NCBI GenBank assembly: GCA_000711775.1 | Contig: ARYC01025608.1 | Coordinates: 1 to 64,000 of the forward strand | Origin: Oxytricha trifallax | Lineage: Eukaryota > Ciliophora > Spirotrichea > Sporadotrichida > Oxytrichidae | Length of the DNA: 64,000 bases | Direction: 5' to 3' | Shown here: positions 11,701-25,700 of the stretch, piece by piece | How positions within the stretch are numbered: the stretch's first letter is position 1 | How the letters are laid out: the number at the start of each line of letters is the position of its first letter | Translations under genes and position numbers: made by a program | Notes under the pieces: model-generated | Seen by the model: only the letters and a program-made list of their open reading frames with translations | The model's database searches: none | What the model was told of the DNA's origin: nothing

Positions 11701-13632
11701 TTTAGGCATCAAAGAACCGTTTAAAGTAGTTAATAAAAGTTCATTTAACAACAAGACTATATGAACGTTGTATTCAGTTAAATGAAGACTGGCAAAGATA
11801 GCAATGTAGCAGTTTTCTCAATGAAAAATCAAATGAATAAAGGTATAAAGTTAAAGATGTATACTAATGAATAAAGAAAGTTAGTTTTAAATCAAATTAT
11901 AATGTGACTAAAGGTAATCAGTGGCTGTTAAGTTTAATATATATATAATGCTTTTAGTTGTATATTTCTCAAATTTCCTGTTTTTATGTATTTTATTAAT
12001 AATATTTATTTAATATTGACTGAGAACCCCTAAATTCTTTTTTATTTATCATACATTTTTTATATTTTTTTATTTCCTTTCAACTATACGATATCATTTT
12101 ATTACATGCTATTTTAGTAAAAATGTTAAACAACAAATAAAATAATTACATAATTATAATGTCTTCTTAATTATAGAGATTAATATTGTATTTAAGTTGA
12201 TCTTAATTTCTACTATAATTTAAATTTAAACTATACATAATTTCACTCTCATTTTAATGGCTATATTTGTTATAACTACTTAACTATTACTAAATTATAA
12301 TATAAAAATAAGTTCATTTTAATTTAATATAAAATAATAAATTGTATATTTCTAGCTTTTAAATCAGTTTTAATAAATTATGATATTGTAATAGAATAGT
12401 GTTTATAAAAAATTTAAAATAAAAGGCTCAATAAAAAGGAGATATAAAAGAGTGAGAATTATGTTGTTGAGGGGTCTCTGTCAAAAAGGAGGGTGTTTTG
12501 GGGAAATATATATATAATTACTTTTACTATATTAAAAGATAATGTTTTAGAGGAGTCAGATCTAAATGTTATAGAAACTGATTAATATAAAAAAGAGATA
12601 GACAGGATAAGAAATATTCAAAATGATTAACTAAAGATTTATTTGGGAATTCATATCTTATAATTAAAATCGTGAGCCACATTATTAATTTATTACACTC
12701 ATGAATTTATATTTCGCAATTAATACTCTCTAAGGATACGTCAAAGTTAGACAAAAGAATATTAAAGCACTTGAGCGATGAATATAAAGCCTAATCATCT
12801 AATGCTAAAAATAAAATTGAAACCGTTGCAGAAAATGCTCTTGCCAATAAATTTAGGAAGAATATATTGTAAAATATTCAATAACATACAATAGATACCA
12901 ACGTTGTTGCAGAATCTAAAACTGAAATTATTTTAATTTATAAATATTAATGTTTCTTTATAAGTGAAATGGATATTGCTACGAAAGATTTCAAAAGAAA
13001 ACAAAATTTAAACGGTCCTACTCACAATCCCTTTTTTGATTTAAAATAAAAATTAAGTCTTCAACCTAGTATCAGGTATTCTGATAATAATTGCAATTAA
13101 AACAAAAAACCTTTTAATTAATGAGCTTATTCGAAAAATAATTTAATTTAATTATTTTTAAGAAATATAATATTACATCATAGAATTTGATAAAAATAAA
13201 TTTTCTTGAATTATATCTGTGGTATTTCTACATTTATAATTGAAGACATTTAATTAGTCGTATAATACTTAATATTAAAAGAAAAAATAAGAATTATCAA
13301 ATACGCAGCCTGATCTCCTATAAAATATAAAGAAAAGACATTTTCAAATATCTTTATTTTGTTGATATGTTTTTACTAATTATTTTAAATTTTTTACAAA
13401 TATTTTATCAAAAGATCAGGTAGAAATATATTATAATAATTATACCTCGTATATAATAGATTTAAATGACACTACTATAATCGCAATGTCTGGTCAATCA
13501 TCAGTTAAAAATATGATTAGCAGTCATGAAAACTCTGAGTCAATTTAAAATTTAAAACAAGGCAATGCAAGGAAAGGGTCTAAGAAATTCGATTTTTAAG
13601 ATGTTGACTATCAGAATGATTGGAGACTTTGA
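8758..13632 (+). CDS. gene A1: ciliate multi-segment membrane protein, N-terminus missing
   Basis: Paralogue of A2, read in ciliate code. Supported MDSs: 8758-8976, 9208-9375 (DYTYYTGRLEYTQIGTRDLA), 9519-9618 (ERSVMTILDAFSIVGGMMG), 9652-9742 (EYFIEKIQENMFIASIIGK), 10190-10365 (VVRMMKTMRRVDL), about 10425-10483, 12527-12660, 12720-12880, 13470-13632 (FDFQDVDYQNDWRL then TGA 13630-13632). The spacers are AT-rich and non-coding, and MDS order is not scrambled. Relative to A2 the first two MDSs (N-terminal membrane segment and part of the luminal domain) are absent: the TBE end replaces them. Element E3 sits in the spacer between 10484 and 12526. The function is unknown. The hydrophobic Gly-rich block and similar ciliate proteins suggest a membrane receptor or channel, but that is inference. 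Confidence 0.75.
10484..10597 (+). repeat. E3 left terminal inverted repeat
   Basis: Matches the reverse complement of 11888-12003 almost base for base, including CAGCCACTGATTACCTTTAG. The outermost 20-odd bases are the family signature. Confidence 0.85.
10620..11880 (+). pseudogene. E3 cargo: decayed multi-membrane-segment protein
   Basis: An ATG at 10620 opens an Asn/Gln/Ser/Tyr-rich leader (MSYFGNQNQLSNYGGSSYNN). An in-frame TGA follows, and then a basic segment (DLIEEDKRSFVRRRF). After further frame changes come several hydrophobic segments: IMPAIVVIVTLVL, AAVIIGGVVPFALSLIL, SIFELVICVLVTGLYGVLMT, CYYIITVVTIFLSSYSLF, GNLGALILQMLGLLGNPIV, VLSLTTNVLFLVGMYISSI and KKVIIMGVILAFSHHTIFAL. The tail is basic. 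That makes six or more membrane helices. The family is unrecognised; the leader recalls cytosolic N-termini of small membrane proteins, but nothing decisive. At least one stop and two frameshifts make it a pseudogene unless it is edited by hidden spacers. Confidence 0.5.
11888..12003 (-). repeat. E3 right terminal inverted repeat
   Basis: Partner of 10484-10597, ending TTTTATGTATTTTATTAAT. A stretch of alternating AT lies inside both arms. Confidence 0.85.
12004..12526. other. rest of A1 spacer (IES), non-coding
   Basis: AT-rich sequence between E3 and the next A1 MDS. It contains a G-rich patch at 12470-12515 (GGGGTCTCTG, GGAGGGTGTTTTGGGG) that stands out from its surroundings. No gene was seen. 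Confidence 0.5.
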
Positions 13633-15693
13633 TTTAGAACACATAAATAGATATCTTGAATGAGTTAATTTATATTTCCAATTTTTAATCTTTAACTAAA
13701 TAAAAAACATTCAAATTTACTTATTCTTATCAAATAAGATAAAATAATTTTATTTTAAAATCTAAAATGATTAAATAATTAATTTTAAAAATAATTAATA
13801 AAATAAGAATTAGCTTGTTTTTGTGATAAATTTGAATATCTACTTAATAATTGTAATAAGTAAATATCACTTAAAAATTAGCGAATAAACTTTGCTAACT
13901 ACATTATTGTTAATAAGTAATAATAACTAGTTAATTAACCTACAAGTTCCTGAATTATTTATCCTGATATATTTTTAATCAAAGTTTTATATAAAATTAC
14001 ATTTAAACTATCTTTTTTATTCAATTGAATATCTGTAGTAATAAATTATTTGATAGTTGAGTAAATATTTTGTTTTAAGGATGCTTTTAGAAAATTATAA
14101 ATTTAGTTTAAATTATCTTATTGATTTTATGTTAAAATTTTTTTTAAAAATTCAATTTATGACAAAAATTAAATTTATTTTTCAATTTTAATATTTAAAA
14201 TAAATATTTAGCTATACTGAATTGTCAAAGTTTAACGTAATTAATTAAAAATTAAAATATAAAAGAGTAAGTTAAATTTTAATAATATATTTAATAACAA
14301 TCGAATGTAAAAATAAGTTTTAAATCACATTGAATAACGAGTTTAAGAAAATAAAGGGGGGGGGCTCTTAATAAATTTAGTAGCAAGATTTATAAAGATT
14401 ATTTTTTTTAGGTTCATTTAGATGATATATTCAAAATAAAAACTTTTTTATTACCTCTTCTTTATGCGATAATTATATAAAGAATTGGAAATCTAAGAAT
14501 AAATTCTCAAGCTAGTCTCATATTAACTTTATTTCTTGCAAAGTTGGATAAAGTTTAAAATAGTCAAAAAATAGTGATATATGATAATTATTCATATTAA
14601 TTGTACTTTTTAATTGAATTAGTTTTATCTCTAGATTTATATAATCAATTATTTTTTTAAAAATTTTTTTGCTATAAATTTTTGAAATCTTCTCAATTAT
14701 GATTAAGTATTTAAGTTTTGATTTTATTTAAAGAAAAAATTTAAATATTTTTATTGAAAGTAATAATTATTTTGATTGTTTTTATTAAATCATTTAATTT
14801 TCTAACTATTACTGTAATAATAATTTCGTAACATTTTGATAAGTGTTTTTAAATTAACTCTCATAAAATTTATATAAAAATAACAAAAGTATTTTTTGAG
14901 TTTGCCAAAAATAAACCAAAACATTCCAGAAATCTTAGAAAATTTTTCCAGTCTCAAGATGCCTTCGGACACCATATTTCTTTGAATTATTATATTATAT
15001 ACTCAAAATCAATTCTAAAGATTGATTTAAACTAATTTTACTAATTAATATTTTTTAAAAAGTTGTTGAATTATCAAAATAAGAGGGTGCCTGTCTGTCT
15101 CCGTGCTGTTTCCTGCTCCAAATATTATAATTTATTTTATTTTTAAATATAATATAAAAAGAAACATTCTTGTAATTTTTTCATATTACATCTTCCTATA
15201 TTTAAGAACACTTTTTAAGGTTTAAACTAAAATCCCATTAGTCAATTTAAAACAAAAATTGAGAGATAGGAATTATTAAATTTAATTATTTTTGGCTGAA
15301 AATAAATATAATTAGGCTAAAATCAAATTTTACGCACCCTGATTGGTTTATTTGATAAACACAATTAATCGAGCCAATAGTTTTAATAATTAGCCTAATT
15401 ATAATTAATTTCAGCAATACAATTTACATTTTAATTTAATTGTTCTTATCTCCAAATCTTTGTTCTTAATTTGACTAATGAGATTTTGCCTCTTGCCTCA
15501 TTTTATATTAGAAACCATAATAACTAATGTTTTAATTTTATTATTAATTAATGTATTTTTCGTGAAATATTCTAATCTTAATACTTAATGGATGTTTAGA
15601 TAATTAATAATTTGTTTATAGTTTATGATAAAGATTCCTACAAATTGATATAAATTACTTGTTTTATGGATGGAACAGAAATTATGAAACTAC
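13633..15693. other. intergenic AT-rich region between A1 and A2
   Basis: No coding frame was found on either strand. Local features: a G10 run at 14356, and a GC-richer patch at 15073-15120 with CCTGTCTGTCTCC and GTTTCCTGCTCC. The same GTTTCCTGC core recurs at 40645, 41130 and 55390. The rest is A/T-rich simple sequence. Confidence 0.5.
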
Positions 15694-15746
15694 TTATTTT
15701 AGAGGGGGGGGGGGTAGTAAACTCCGCCCCCCCCCAAAAATAAGTC
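15688..15746. repeat. G-tract/C-tract hairpin just before gene A2
   Basis: TTATTTT plus a run of about 11 G is followed 12 bases later by a run of about 10 C plus AAAAATAA. The two arms pair perfectly. The right arm abuts the first A2 MDS. It is unusual in DNA this AT-rich. Confidence 0.8.
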
Positions 15747-18700
15747 AACATATAGAAGTGTCTTAGGAGGAATAATCACTATTATTCTAAGAATGATGCT
15801 TTTAGCTTACTTCCTCTCTAACCTAATTGACGTTGTGAACAGATCTCAAAGTTAAGTAGTTAATTCAATATACAAAAAAGACCTATCCTTCGATTCAACC
15901 GAAATTAACTTAAATGTTGATAACTTTGACATGGGAATATTTGTTTCTTACTTCGGAACTAGACACGGAGTACAAGAGAACATTGATATAATATGAAACA
16001 AAAAAATTAATAGCTAATATATAATTATATATTATTTATTTAATTTAATCTGAAAAAATAATTAAATAACAACTCAACTTAAATTAAACATAAATCAAAT
16101 TTAGTGAGTGAAAAGAAGTTTCTAAAATGTACTATTTTTTATTCTCTTTTTATTAACGATCGTAATTTTATTATTTTAAGTATTAAGAGTGGATCCTAAT
16201 ATCTATGATATATTAATTTTTTAATTATTCTCTTATATCAAGATAATTTTAGAATCCTTAATCATTTTGATAATTAATAAACCTAAGTTTAAACAATTCT
16301 TAATTAATTTTTTATTTGAATTTTAAAGCATGTTTGCAAAAAAGTATATTCTGTAAAAATAAATTATCATTTAACATATTAATTTCAAAAATTTATCTCT
16401 AATAAAACTTTTTTTATATTTAATAATATTTAATCAACCTTCAAATAATAATAATAATAATAATATATCATAAAAATTTATAGCCTTTACAAAATAGTTA
16501 AAGTTTAAAAGATAAATTCTATAATTATTTATATTTTTATTATGATTTATTATACATATTTCACTACCAACGTTTTCCAGGTATTTTTCGAGGACAACCC
16601 AAATACATGGGGGACAGGTAACGATTGGCAGCAAACCCCCATTAATTTAGAAATTTGCAAAGAAGGAAGATTCTTGAATGAAAATTCGACTACTAAGTTG
16701 ACAAATATCACAGGAAATTATCTATGCCCAACCAAAGACTTCTAACTCAAACTTAAAGGTACTAAATCATTTTTTTTAATTTATTTAAAAATTATAAACT
16801 ATACTTTAATTTACTTCATCAAAGTCTGCACATCTCATTTATGTTACCGTTGACTATTTATAAACTAATTAAAATGATAAAAAGAATGAATTTGATTCAA
16901 ATTAATCATTTTTTAACCGCTAAAATTAAAAATAACTAAATAAATTAATTGAAATCTCAAATTTGCAAATATTGTATTAAAATCGTTTATAGTATACATC
17001 TAATATAGTACTTTATATCTTTTATATATTTTTTATCATTAATTGACTATTGTGATCAAAAAGTTCTTGAGACCAGAAATCCAGGTAAAAACTTAAAATG
17101 CAAATCTGAATTAGAGACTGATGAAATATTGCCATATATGAATATATTTTTCGCCTACATCTCTCAATACTTTGATCATAACAATTACAGTGAAAATCCA
17201 ATTGTTAATAACATCCAACTCAATTATTGGCCACTCAATAAATTTATCAGTATTATATGAATATATTTATATATGAATCAAGATTAAAATATGGCATATT
17301 CTAATATTTATAGAATTATAAGTATGTATAAATTATTATAAAGCAGGATAATTATATTTTATTAGAAGGATGCATTTAATTGCCATAGCAAAATATATAT
17401 TATTACTATTTAAGGGTAAAAACTTGCACATAATAATAATTACTATTTTATTAAGTATTTTTAAAAACTTAATAATAGTTTTAATTTTAATCAACCACTG
17501 GCATATATAAAGAATGAAATTTCTTTATTTTAAGTTTACTTTTTTGTAACAGATGAATTTTAGCAATAATAATCAAATGATGAAGTACTATATAATTAAG
17601 TGTTAAAAATACAATTAAGTTTAAATTAAAATTTAATTTAACAGAATTTTAATTATCAAAATTAGATTGTTTAATCATTATTTTATTCTATAAATATATG
17701 CAGAAACTATTAAAATATTCTTGTAAGTAAACTATTTTATATAGTTATTTTAATGTCATATTTACTGTAATTTTAATACTTATCTCAAATTGGACTTTAT
17801 TTAATAACTGATGTAACATAAAATATAAATAATTATTAAAATCGATAAGTACACTAAGAATGAGGTAACTACTAGAGATTCATGGCTAACGACTAATTTA
17901 TTCAGCAAAGATTACACCTATTATACAGGTAGATTAGAATATACTTAAATAGGCACAAGAGAGCTTGCTGCTACCTGGTCTTTGTTCAGTGTAGAAATTG
18001 ATATGGACGAGGGTTTTGTTCTCAAATTAAATTAAATAGAGATTTGAGATTGTATATTATACAAAGTTTTATAGTTTTATATTCGAAGTTTTTAATTAAT
18101 CTTTTTTATTATTAATACTTTATATTAGTATATTAAATATAAAAGATTCATTTTTATTATAGAAATGATAGTTTATAATGGATTTGAATTTTCTTTAAAT
18201 TTATTCATACACATAAATTTAGTTTGAATTAATTTTTTTATAAAATTCTCACAGAAAGATCAGTAATGACTATTTTAGATGCATTCTCAATTGTTGGTGG
18301 CATGATGGGAATCACGTTCACTTTCACTCAATCATCATTTCATTTAATATATATTTATGATTAAACGTTTTTATTATTCTTGAATACCTAATTGAAAAGT
18401 TTCAAGAAAGCATGTTCTTAGCTTCAATTGTAGGCAAGATATTTTACTAAAGTAACACTAAAAAATCATAGAAAATATAAATTCTACCTAAAGTTAGTCC
18501 AGCTCCAGGAAATATATATATTAAATTGTTTTTTTAATGAGTCTTAACTAGAGATAAGCTTTACTTCCAATAAATCTATCATGAACTTTTCTCCCAAAAA
18601 GTTTAAAGTAATACAGTTTTGTATTTTTAAATATAATTTTATATACAGAGCTTGCCAGAGTATTAATATTAAAATGATATAACTATATTTATAATATAAT

Positions 18701-20834
18701 AATATGAGTAACAGATTTCTTCGGTAAGATTTAAGTATTAATAATTAAATATAAAAATTTATTTACGTTAGAAAACGACAAAGTTGAAGATAAAAAATTA
18801 CTATATAATTATATTTTTATAATTAAAATTACCAATACATAAACAAATCTTCAATTTTATCAGAAGCCTATCTCCATACAAGTTTGATAAATTTATTTAT
18901 AATATAATTAAATTGTAAGTAAAATAAATTCGATGTTTATTATGTAATTTTTTAAGTTTTCATTTAAAGACCTAATGGTTTATAAAGCTAAGAGATGTTG
19001 CTTGAATATAATCTGTAGAAGAAAAGCTTATAAGAATATGGAGATAAAATACTAACTATATTAAAAGGCAAAGGGTTAAATCGAAAAGGAATTTGATGTT
19101 GTTAGAATGATGAAGTCTATGCGTAGAGTTGACTTAATATAATAGAAATATAAAAAATATTTAAGTCAAACATATGATTTATGCAGCATTTTATAAGAGA
19201 ATTCAAGTTTAATAAAAGGGGGGGGGGGTAATAATAACTATTTCTGGTACAATTCCAATTAGTTATCCACAAAAATATAATATATTTAATAGCATAAGTC
19301 GTTATTTTGGAATATTTAAATTATTAAATTTAAAGCTCTATATAATTTAATAAAAACAACATTTTTTCTAGTTTTACAATATTTAAAACCTTATTTTCAA
19401 AATCTCAAGCTTTCTTTATTCCTATATTTCTTTAAATAAGTTTATAAAATTTATATTGAAAGATAATGTCTTAGACGAACAGGATCTGTAGTTAAAAGAA
19501 TTAGACTCTAATACAAAAGACATCGATAAAATAAGAAATATCAAAGATGACTAGCTTAAAATTATAAGATACTTATATTTTTAAATTATAAAATATTTAA
19601 TTTTTTTTTACATATCTTAATTACACTACACCCATAAATTTACATATAACAATTGATAAATTCAAAAGATTCATCAAAATTAGATAAAAGAATTCTCAAA
19701 CACTTGAGTGTGGATTATAAAAAACATCTGTCTAAAGAACTATCTAAAAATTAATCACATTCTGGGAATCTAACCCCAAATATATTATAAGAAAATGTTT
19801 ATACTTAAATAAAAATATAATTTGAATACATTATAATAAATTAATCCGTATTAATTAGTCATTATATGACTTTTGAAAATATTTTCAAATAAAATTATGA
19901 TCAGTAATTCAAATTTGTTTCTAAAAAAAGTTTAACAAGAGCTCTTTCATTCTGCTTATTATTATAATTTTATATTTCGAGGCTTTTAAATGTTTTTAGG
20001 TGGATCATTTTTTTCTTAAATAGATAAAAGCTTTGTAATATGGAAAAGTATTTTGAATAAACAAATAAAATAATAAGTGGTGTTATGTTAGATTAATCCT
20101 GAAAATTTAAAAATCAATTAATAGATAACAATTTAAAATTAGCTATAATTTACATATGCAAAAATAATCTAATTTTATTTTTAGTAAATATATTGCTCTA
20201 TTTCAAAAATATTGTGACTAAATTAGAAATTATACCCTGTATTAAAGTAAAAATAAAAATCTAGTTTTATTTTAATGTGATCGCCAATTAACTTAGGAAG
20301 AAGATATTATCAAATTTACAATCTTCAAGTTTAAACTAAAACATTCCTACTTATCTTAAGAATGAAGCTTTATTTTACATTAATTTTTAAATTATACTTT
20401 TTTCATTAAATAAATAATGACACTATACTATCTTCAATCGATGACGAAAATAAACTTATAGATTCTATTGATTTATCGCAAAACAATTCGCGAAAACAAT
20501 CTCAAAATATTCAACCGAAATTATAAACTGATGAAAACAACTAAAATCACAAAATTTAATATAAATATCAAGTATTATAAATATTATTATTTCATTTATT
20601 ATAGATAATAAATTCATTATTAAATTAAAATTACTTATTCTTACAAATAAAAAGTATATTTTTTAAAATGACACCTCTTTAATTGGTAAATATGCTTAAA
20701 ATTAATAAAAAAATTAAACAAGAATTCTCTAAAACTAAAATTAAAATCAAAATTTAAAGTAAAAGTACTTAAGTAAATTGCCTAAGAAATTTGAATTTCA
20801 AGATACTGACTACTAAAACGACTGGGCACATTGA
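15733..20834 (+). CDS. gene A2: ciliate multi-segment membrane protein
   Basis: Complete-looking copy of the A family in ciliate code. MDSs: 15740-15995 (N-terminal membrane segment GGIITIILRMMLLAYFLSNL, then a soluble region), 16558-16762 (FFEDNPNTWGTGNDW..), 17048-17243, 17560-17595, 17855-18035 (GRLEYTQIGTRELAATWSLF), 18248-18345 (ERSVMTILDAFSIVGGMMG), 18383-18475 (EYLIEKFQESMFLASIVGK), 18965-19140, 19385-19440, 19462-19575, 19645-19800, 20275-20360, 20410-20530, 20770-20834 (FEFQDTDYQNDWAH, TGA 20832-20834). The layout is one N-terminal helix, a large non-cytosolic domain, hydrophobic helices and a charged cytosolic tail, as in ciliate membrane proteins often labelled channel-like. The start codon was not resolved; coding sequence is convincing from about 15740. 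The spacer at 17244-17559 has no counterpart in A1. Confidence 0.75.
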
Positions 20835-22797
20835 AAATAAATTTATATATTGAAATAAATAGCTAGTTTATTATAATTAAATAAATACCAAATAATTATT
20901 GTTATTTTGTGATATTCAAAGAAATTTATTTGAAAATATTTCATTAACTTAATATATCAACAAATATATTTTATAATTAATATAATTTAAAAACTAAATA
21001 AATAAATCATTGAAAACAAAATCAATCTCGTAGATAGTCCTGTAAATATTATAAAAAAATTAATATGTTTATTAAAGAGTGTTGTTAATTTCTTATGAGC
21101 ACAAATAATTTCTAATCATTATTTTAACTATCAAATATATAATATTAATTTGAGCATTTAACAATCTTCACTTTACAATCTGTTGAATTCATGAAAAAAT
21201 AAACATAAATTAATATAAATTTTAGGATTTTATTTATTATGTTATACCCTCCTTCAAAAAAAAGGAAGATAAAATTTTTTATAAATTTTAGTTTCTCCAT
21301 AAATGATTAAATTCTTTTTTATTGAAATTTTATATTAGATTAATATATATTGTGAAATAATTTAAGTAAAATACTTAATTATTTTCTTTGATAAAAATAA
21401 ATTGATTTAAGAATAAATTTAATAATTCTAAAAGATCTATTAAATACTAATGAAATCTAATAATATTTTTAGTAAATAAATTAAAAGTAAATGTAAAACT
21501 TAAATTAAATAATTTTTAATTTTTGGTTGTGAATTATATATTTTAGTATATTTTATTATTGGAATGCATCTTTTTTGAATTTTTTTTTTATAAATTCTAC
21601 ATTAAATCAAAAAATTTCTTAAAATGTTAATCTATATCTTTTATATTTATCTTAAGCCTTATTTATTGAAAAAACATTGAAATTGTAGCATTAAATATTG
21701 GAAAAGTTTATTAGGAGACAGGCAAGAAACATGGACCCCAGATGCAAATAGTAACTTTTCATTTTTTAAATTTAGGAACAAAATTTTAAGCTAAAATATT
21801 TCTAACAAAAGTGAAGCATTTGTATCACTAAAAAATGAGCATCCTTTGTGTTTAATGAGAGAGAAACAATAAATTGATTAACAATTTATCCATATTAATT
21901 GAATCATACTGTAGTCTAATCGCAACATAATTTTTATATTTTTGTATCTTTGAAATTTTCTTGCGAACAGATAAATTATTTTAGGGACACTATGATCAAA
22001 CAAATGTCAGAATTTACAGTAGGGTCTATTTGATTTTTAGTAATCAAACTAAGTTTATAGAATCAATAAAAATAAAAATCACACAATAAATAAGACTTAT
22101 TAGTATATAGTAGAGATATCACTTTATTATTTGGACATCTCTGTTTCATTAATTCACACCTATTTATATTTATTTAAAATGAAAACATTCGAATTTTTGG
22201 GAAATTCATTTATTTAGAGGGAGTTATATTAAGTTATATAAGATAATCTTAGATTTTTTATATAAAGGATCCTTAATTATCTTATTTTATGTTAAAGCGG
22301 CTTTATTACTCACTATTAACAAAATGAAAAATTATCGACTCGATTCAAGTTTAAGAAATTAAACTTCTTTTAGCAAAGATCTGCTAATTTGAAATTATCA
22401 ATAGAAATATACCAAATTTTTTTAATTAAGAACTAAACCTGTTATTTAAAAAGAATTTTCAAGATTTATTATAAATAATAAACTAATTTCAAATTTAGTC
22501 ATACAATAATAAGGTAAATCAAAAAAATGTTTAGAGAAATCATTAATATCATATTTATCATCAAAGATCTATGAATAATGAATTTTCTTTAAAATCAAAT
22601 ATTCCAATGAATAAATTAATAAAATATATTTTATACTATTATTTGATTCGGATGTATGGTTGATTATTTAATTTTTAAGATCAACGTTTACGAAATTATT
22701 ATGAGATTAAAAAATTAAGAAATATTAGCTAAATTATTTTTCTAAGTTTGATTTTTATAACATTTTCAATATTAAATTATTTAGTTCTCGCTATTTT
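20835..22797. other. intergenic AT-rich region, convergent between A2 and B1
   Basis: Nothing coding was seen. A patch at 21705-21750 (GGAGACAGGCAAGAAACATGG) is an imperfect inverted counterpart of 15077-15115 and may mark an old element end. The remainder is low-complexity A/T sequence. Confidence 0.5.
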
Positions 22798-25700
22798 TCA
22801 TTATTAATCATCCTTTTTTTCTTCTTTATCTTCTTTATCCTCTATGTTTTTAAAATGCCAGGTTTTTGCACAGTCTACACATAAATAATATTTTATCAAT
22901 AATTTATAAATCAAACTGAGTTTCTTTGGAGTGATAGAATGCTTCGTATAGATCGCTGGTAACTTAGTCTTCGTCTCTAGAGCAGGATTAGAGATTTATA
23001 AATTACAATTAATAGTTGAATTAAGAAATCTAAATAAGTAAAAAATAATTACTAACTGGAGTAATTATAATTTTATTCAAACACTGAGAATTTAAAATAA
23101 ACTGGACTTTTTTTTGATAATTTTTTTTAAATTAAATTGAAAAGAAGAGAAATTAAATTTAATATTTTCCAGAATTTAATATTTTCTCATGCCTATATTT
23201 TAAGACTACTTTTATCGTCCTATATTGTGATATTATTCAATGGAATATTAGAGAATAGTAAATATTTATTACTATTACTAATGAAAACATTTATTTCTTT
23301 GTTTGCTTAAGACCGCTAAAAATAAATTAGAATTTTTTTAAATAAATATCTAGTTATTTCAACAAATTAATTATAATTCAATAAAATTAATTAAAGTATT
23401 TATTACGACATGATTTCAGATAAGTTATTATATTAATTAAATATTAAATTTGTAGCGTCACAATCAAACCTCAAAAGATTTTATATAATTTTTTAAGCAA
23501 ATAATTAAAACATTCGATTTTATTACTTTATATTATGATCGTAAATTATACAAAAAATTAAAAAACTTCGTATTTAAATTTCGATAGCGTATTTAAATTA
23601 TTATATCCCATAAATTATAATACTCAAACATAATTATATAACTAGTTCTATGGTTTTCAAATACCAACCACTATAATGATACTTATCTCTTAATATAGCC
23701 CATGTGACTTTTTCCATTTCATGAATATGTGTTTTAGGAAAAGCTTCATAACAAGCAGAGCAATATTAATTTTATATATCTCTATGATTGTATTATTTAT
23801 TAAAAATAGTCAAACTTGCAAATCTAGCAATGATAAACAACTTCCTTGTCTTTGTCGACTTCCTTCACTTCTTCATTGCCTTGAATAGTTGAAAGGTCCT
23901 CCCCTCTTGTTAAAGCTTCTTTTTATTGCTCCTTTTAGCGTTAAATTATATAAATGAATTATTAAATTAAAGAAGTTACTCTTTCTTCTAAGATTAGCAT
24001 TTATTAAGATATTAAATTTTCTAAAAGAATACTTTAATAAAATTAAATGAAAATCATCCAGTAAACTTCTTGCAGTAGCAACTCCAGGATTAATAAGCAT
24101 CAGCACCATACAATTCTTGAACTTCAAATAATAGCATCTTAGTCATGACATTCGGGTGGCATTTTACTAAAATCTCCTCTTTCTTAGAATTTAACTTCAA
24201 AATTTAGAATTTCAATTCACCCATTCTTTTAATGATTTGTTGATTGAAGTCGTCCTAGGTTTGCTTCATATTGTCTTGCTTCTCTGATTAAATAAATAAG
24301 AGAAATATTATTAGTATAGTTTTTATATATAAGACTAGTTTATAAAAAATAACTTTTTGATATTTCGATCGAGCTTTGTGCTTATTTAGCTTTAATCTCT
24401 TAGAGCATTTAAAACCCCAAATATTTTTAATTTAAAAGTTCACAAAAAACACGACTACTTACTCTGTATATTGAAAATATTTAGGAGAGACTATAAATAT
24501 AATTAATTTGTTTATGTATGTCAAACTTAATATGGAATATACTGAACAATGTTTTAGAATAATAAGACAAAAAAAAAGGGGAGACCTTAATTAAAATCAA
24601 AATTTATTATTCAAAGCACTCTCAAAAATATTTAATTAATAATGAAAGAGAGAGAGAGAGGGATTTAGTATTAATTTCTTAGGGATATTGTTTATATATT
24701 ATTATCAATTAAAACATAAAAATATTTTCTATTTAATATTTGTTTCTAAGAAAACTAAGATGAGTTTAAAATGGGTTGGTTAAAAGAACAAAATCCTTCT
24801 GAATCTCACTTTCATTAAGTCGATTGTGTTTAGGTCTTACAATTACTTTTTATCGGTTAAGTAACAATAGAAAAAATATTTAAATTGCGATTAAATAACA
24901 ATTATGTGGACAATTGTCATTTATTTATATCTAATTATTAAAACTGTAGGCCTGTTTCAATTTGTAAAAAATAAAATTATGAAAATATATTTGATCAAGA
25001 AAATAATATATATAACTTTAAAGATTTAAAGTTAATAGGGAATTAAATTATGAAATTGCAAAAGTCGTATGAAGCGAGGATTTAATATACATTAAATTGA
25101 GATATTTGGGGTTATTCTAAATAATAATAAACTTAATTAGTAGATCTTGATACTCACTTTCATAAATCAATCAAAAATATCGTGTGTAAACTTAAACTTC
25201 ATATAATTTTAGCCTTAACACTATTCATAAGCCCTAGTAAAGCTTATTTTAATTTAAGTTGCCTAAATTATTTGATATATTAATAAAATATTAAATGAAA
25301 CAACTGAAGAGATTTGGAGGCATTGATTGTAGTTATGGTTTAATGTCTTTATTCATCTTAATCAAATACAAATTGGTCGTAAAAAGTTAGTATATTTTCA
25401 AAATAAATATAATCAATAACTTGATTTTCTTTTTCGATGTCTTATGAAATAATCAGGAATTTATTCATATCCGCATAACTCTTTCTTATGTCATCTGGAA
25501 TCATAAAATCATTTTCAGCAATAATGCAAGCCTTCTCTTAGTAACTTGCTCCTTCTTAATTATCATTTACCCTATCAAAGGTTGCTGAAATAATTGCAAT
25601 TAGTAAGTTAAGCATAACAATCATATCTAAAACAGTGCAAAGTACCCAGAATATCCATACCATAGGTTGGGCCACCTCTCCAAATGCAGTGGTATCGTAC

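Larger units (their letters stand above)
10484..12003. mobile_element. element E3: TIR element with decayed membrane-protein cargo
   Basis: About 115-bp terminal inverted repeats (10484-10597 and 11888-12003) share the end TAAAATACATAAAAACAGGA with elements E1 and E2 (TAAAATACATAAGAATAGGA). The cargo is on plus and is richer in GC than the flanking spacer. The element lies in the A1 spacer that separates the KTLFSKSQAF block from the DNVLEESDL block. The corresponding spacer of A2 lacks it, so it inserted after the A1/A2 duplication. Confidence 0.8.

Noticed and set aside
10620-11880. E3 cargo as a BAX-inhibitor (TMBIM) family protein
   Set aside because: The leader and first basic segment recall that family, but the later helices do not match the expected pattern.
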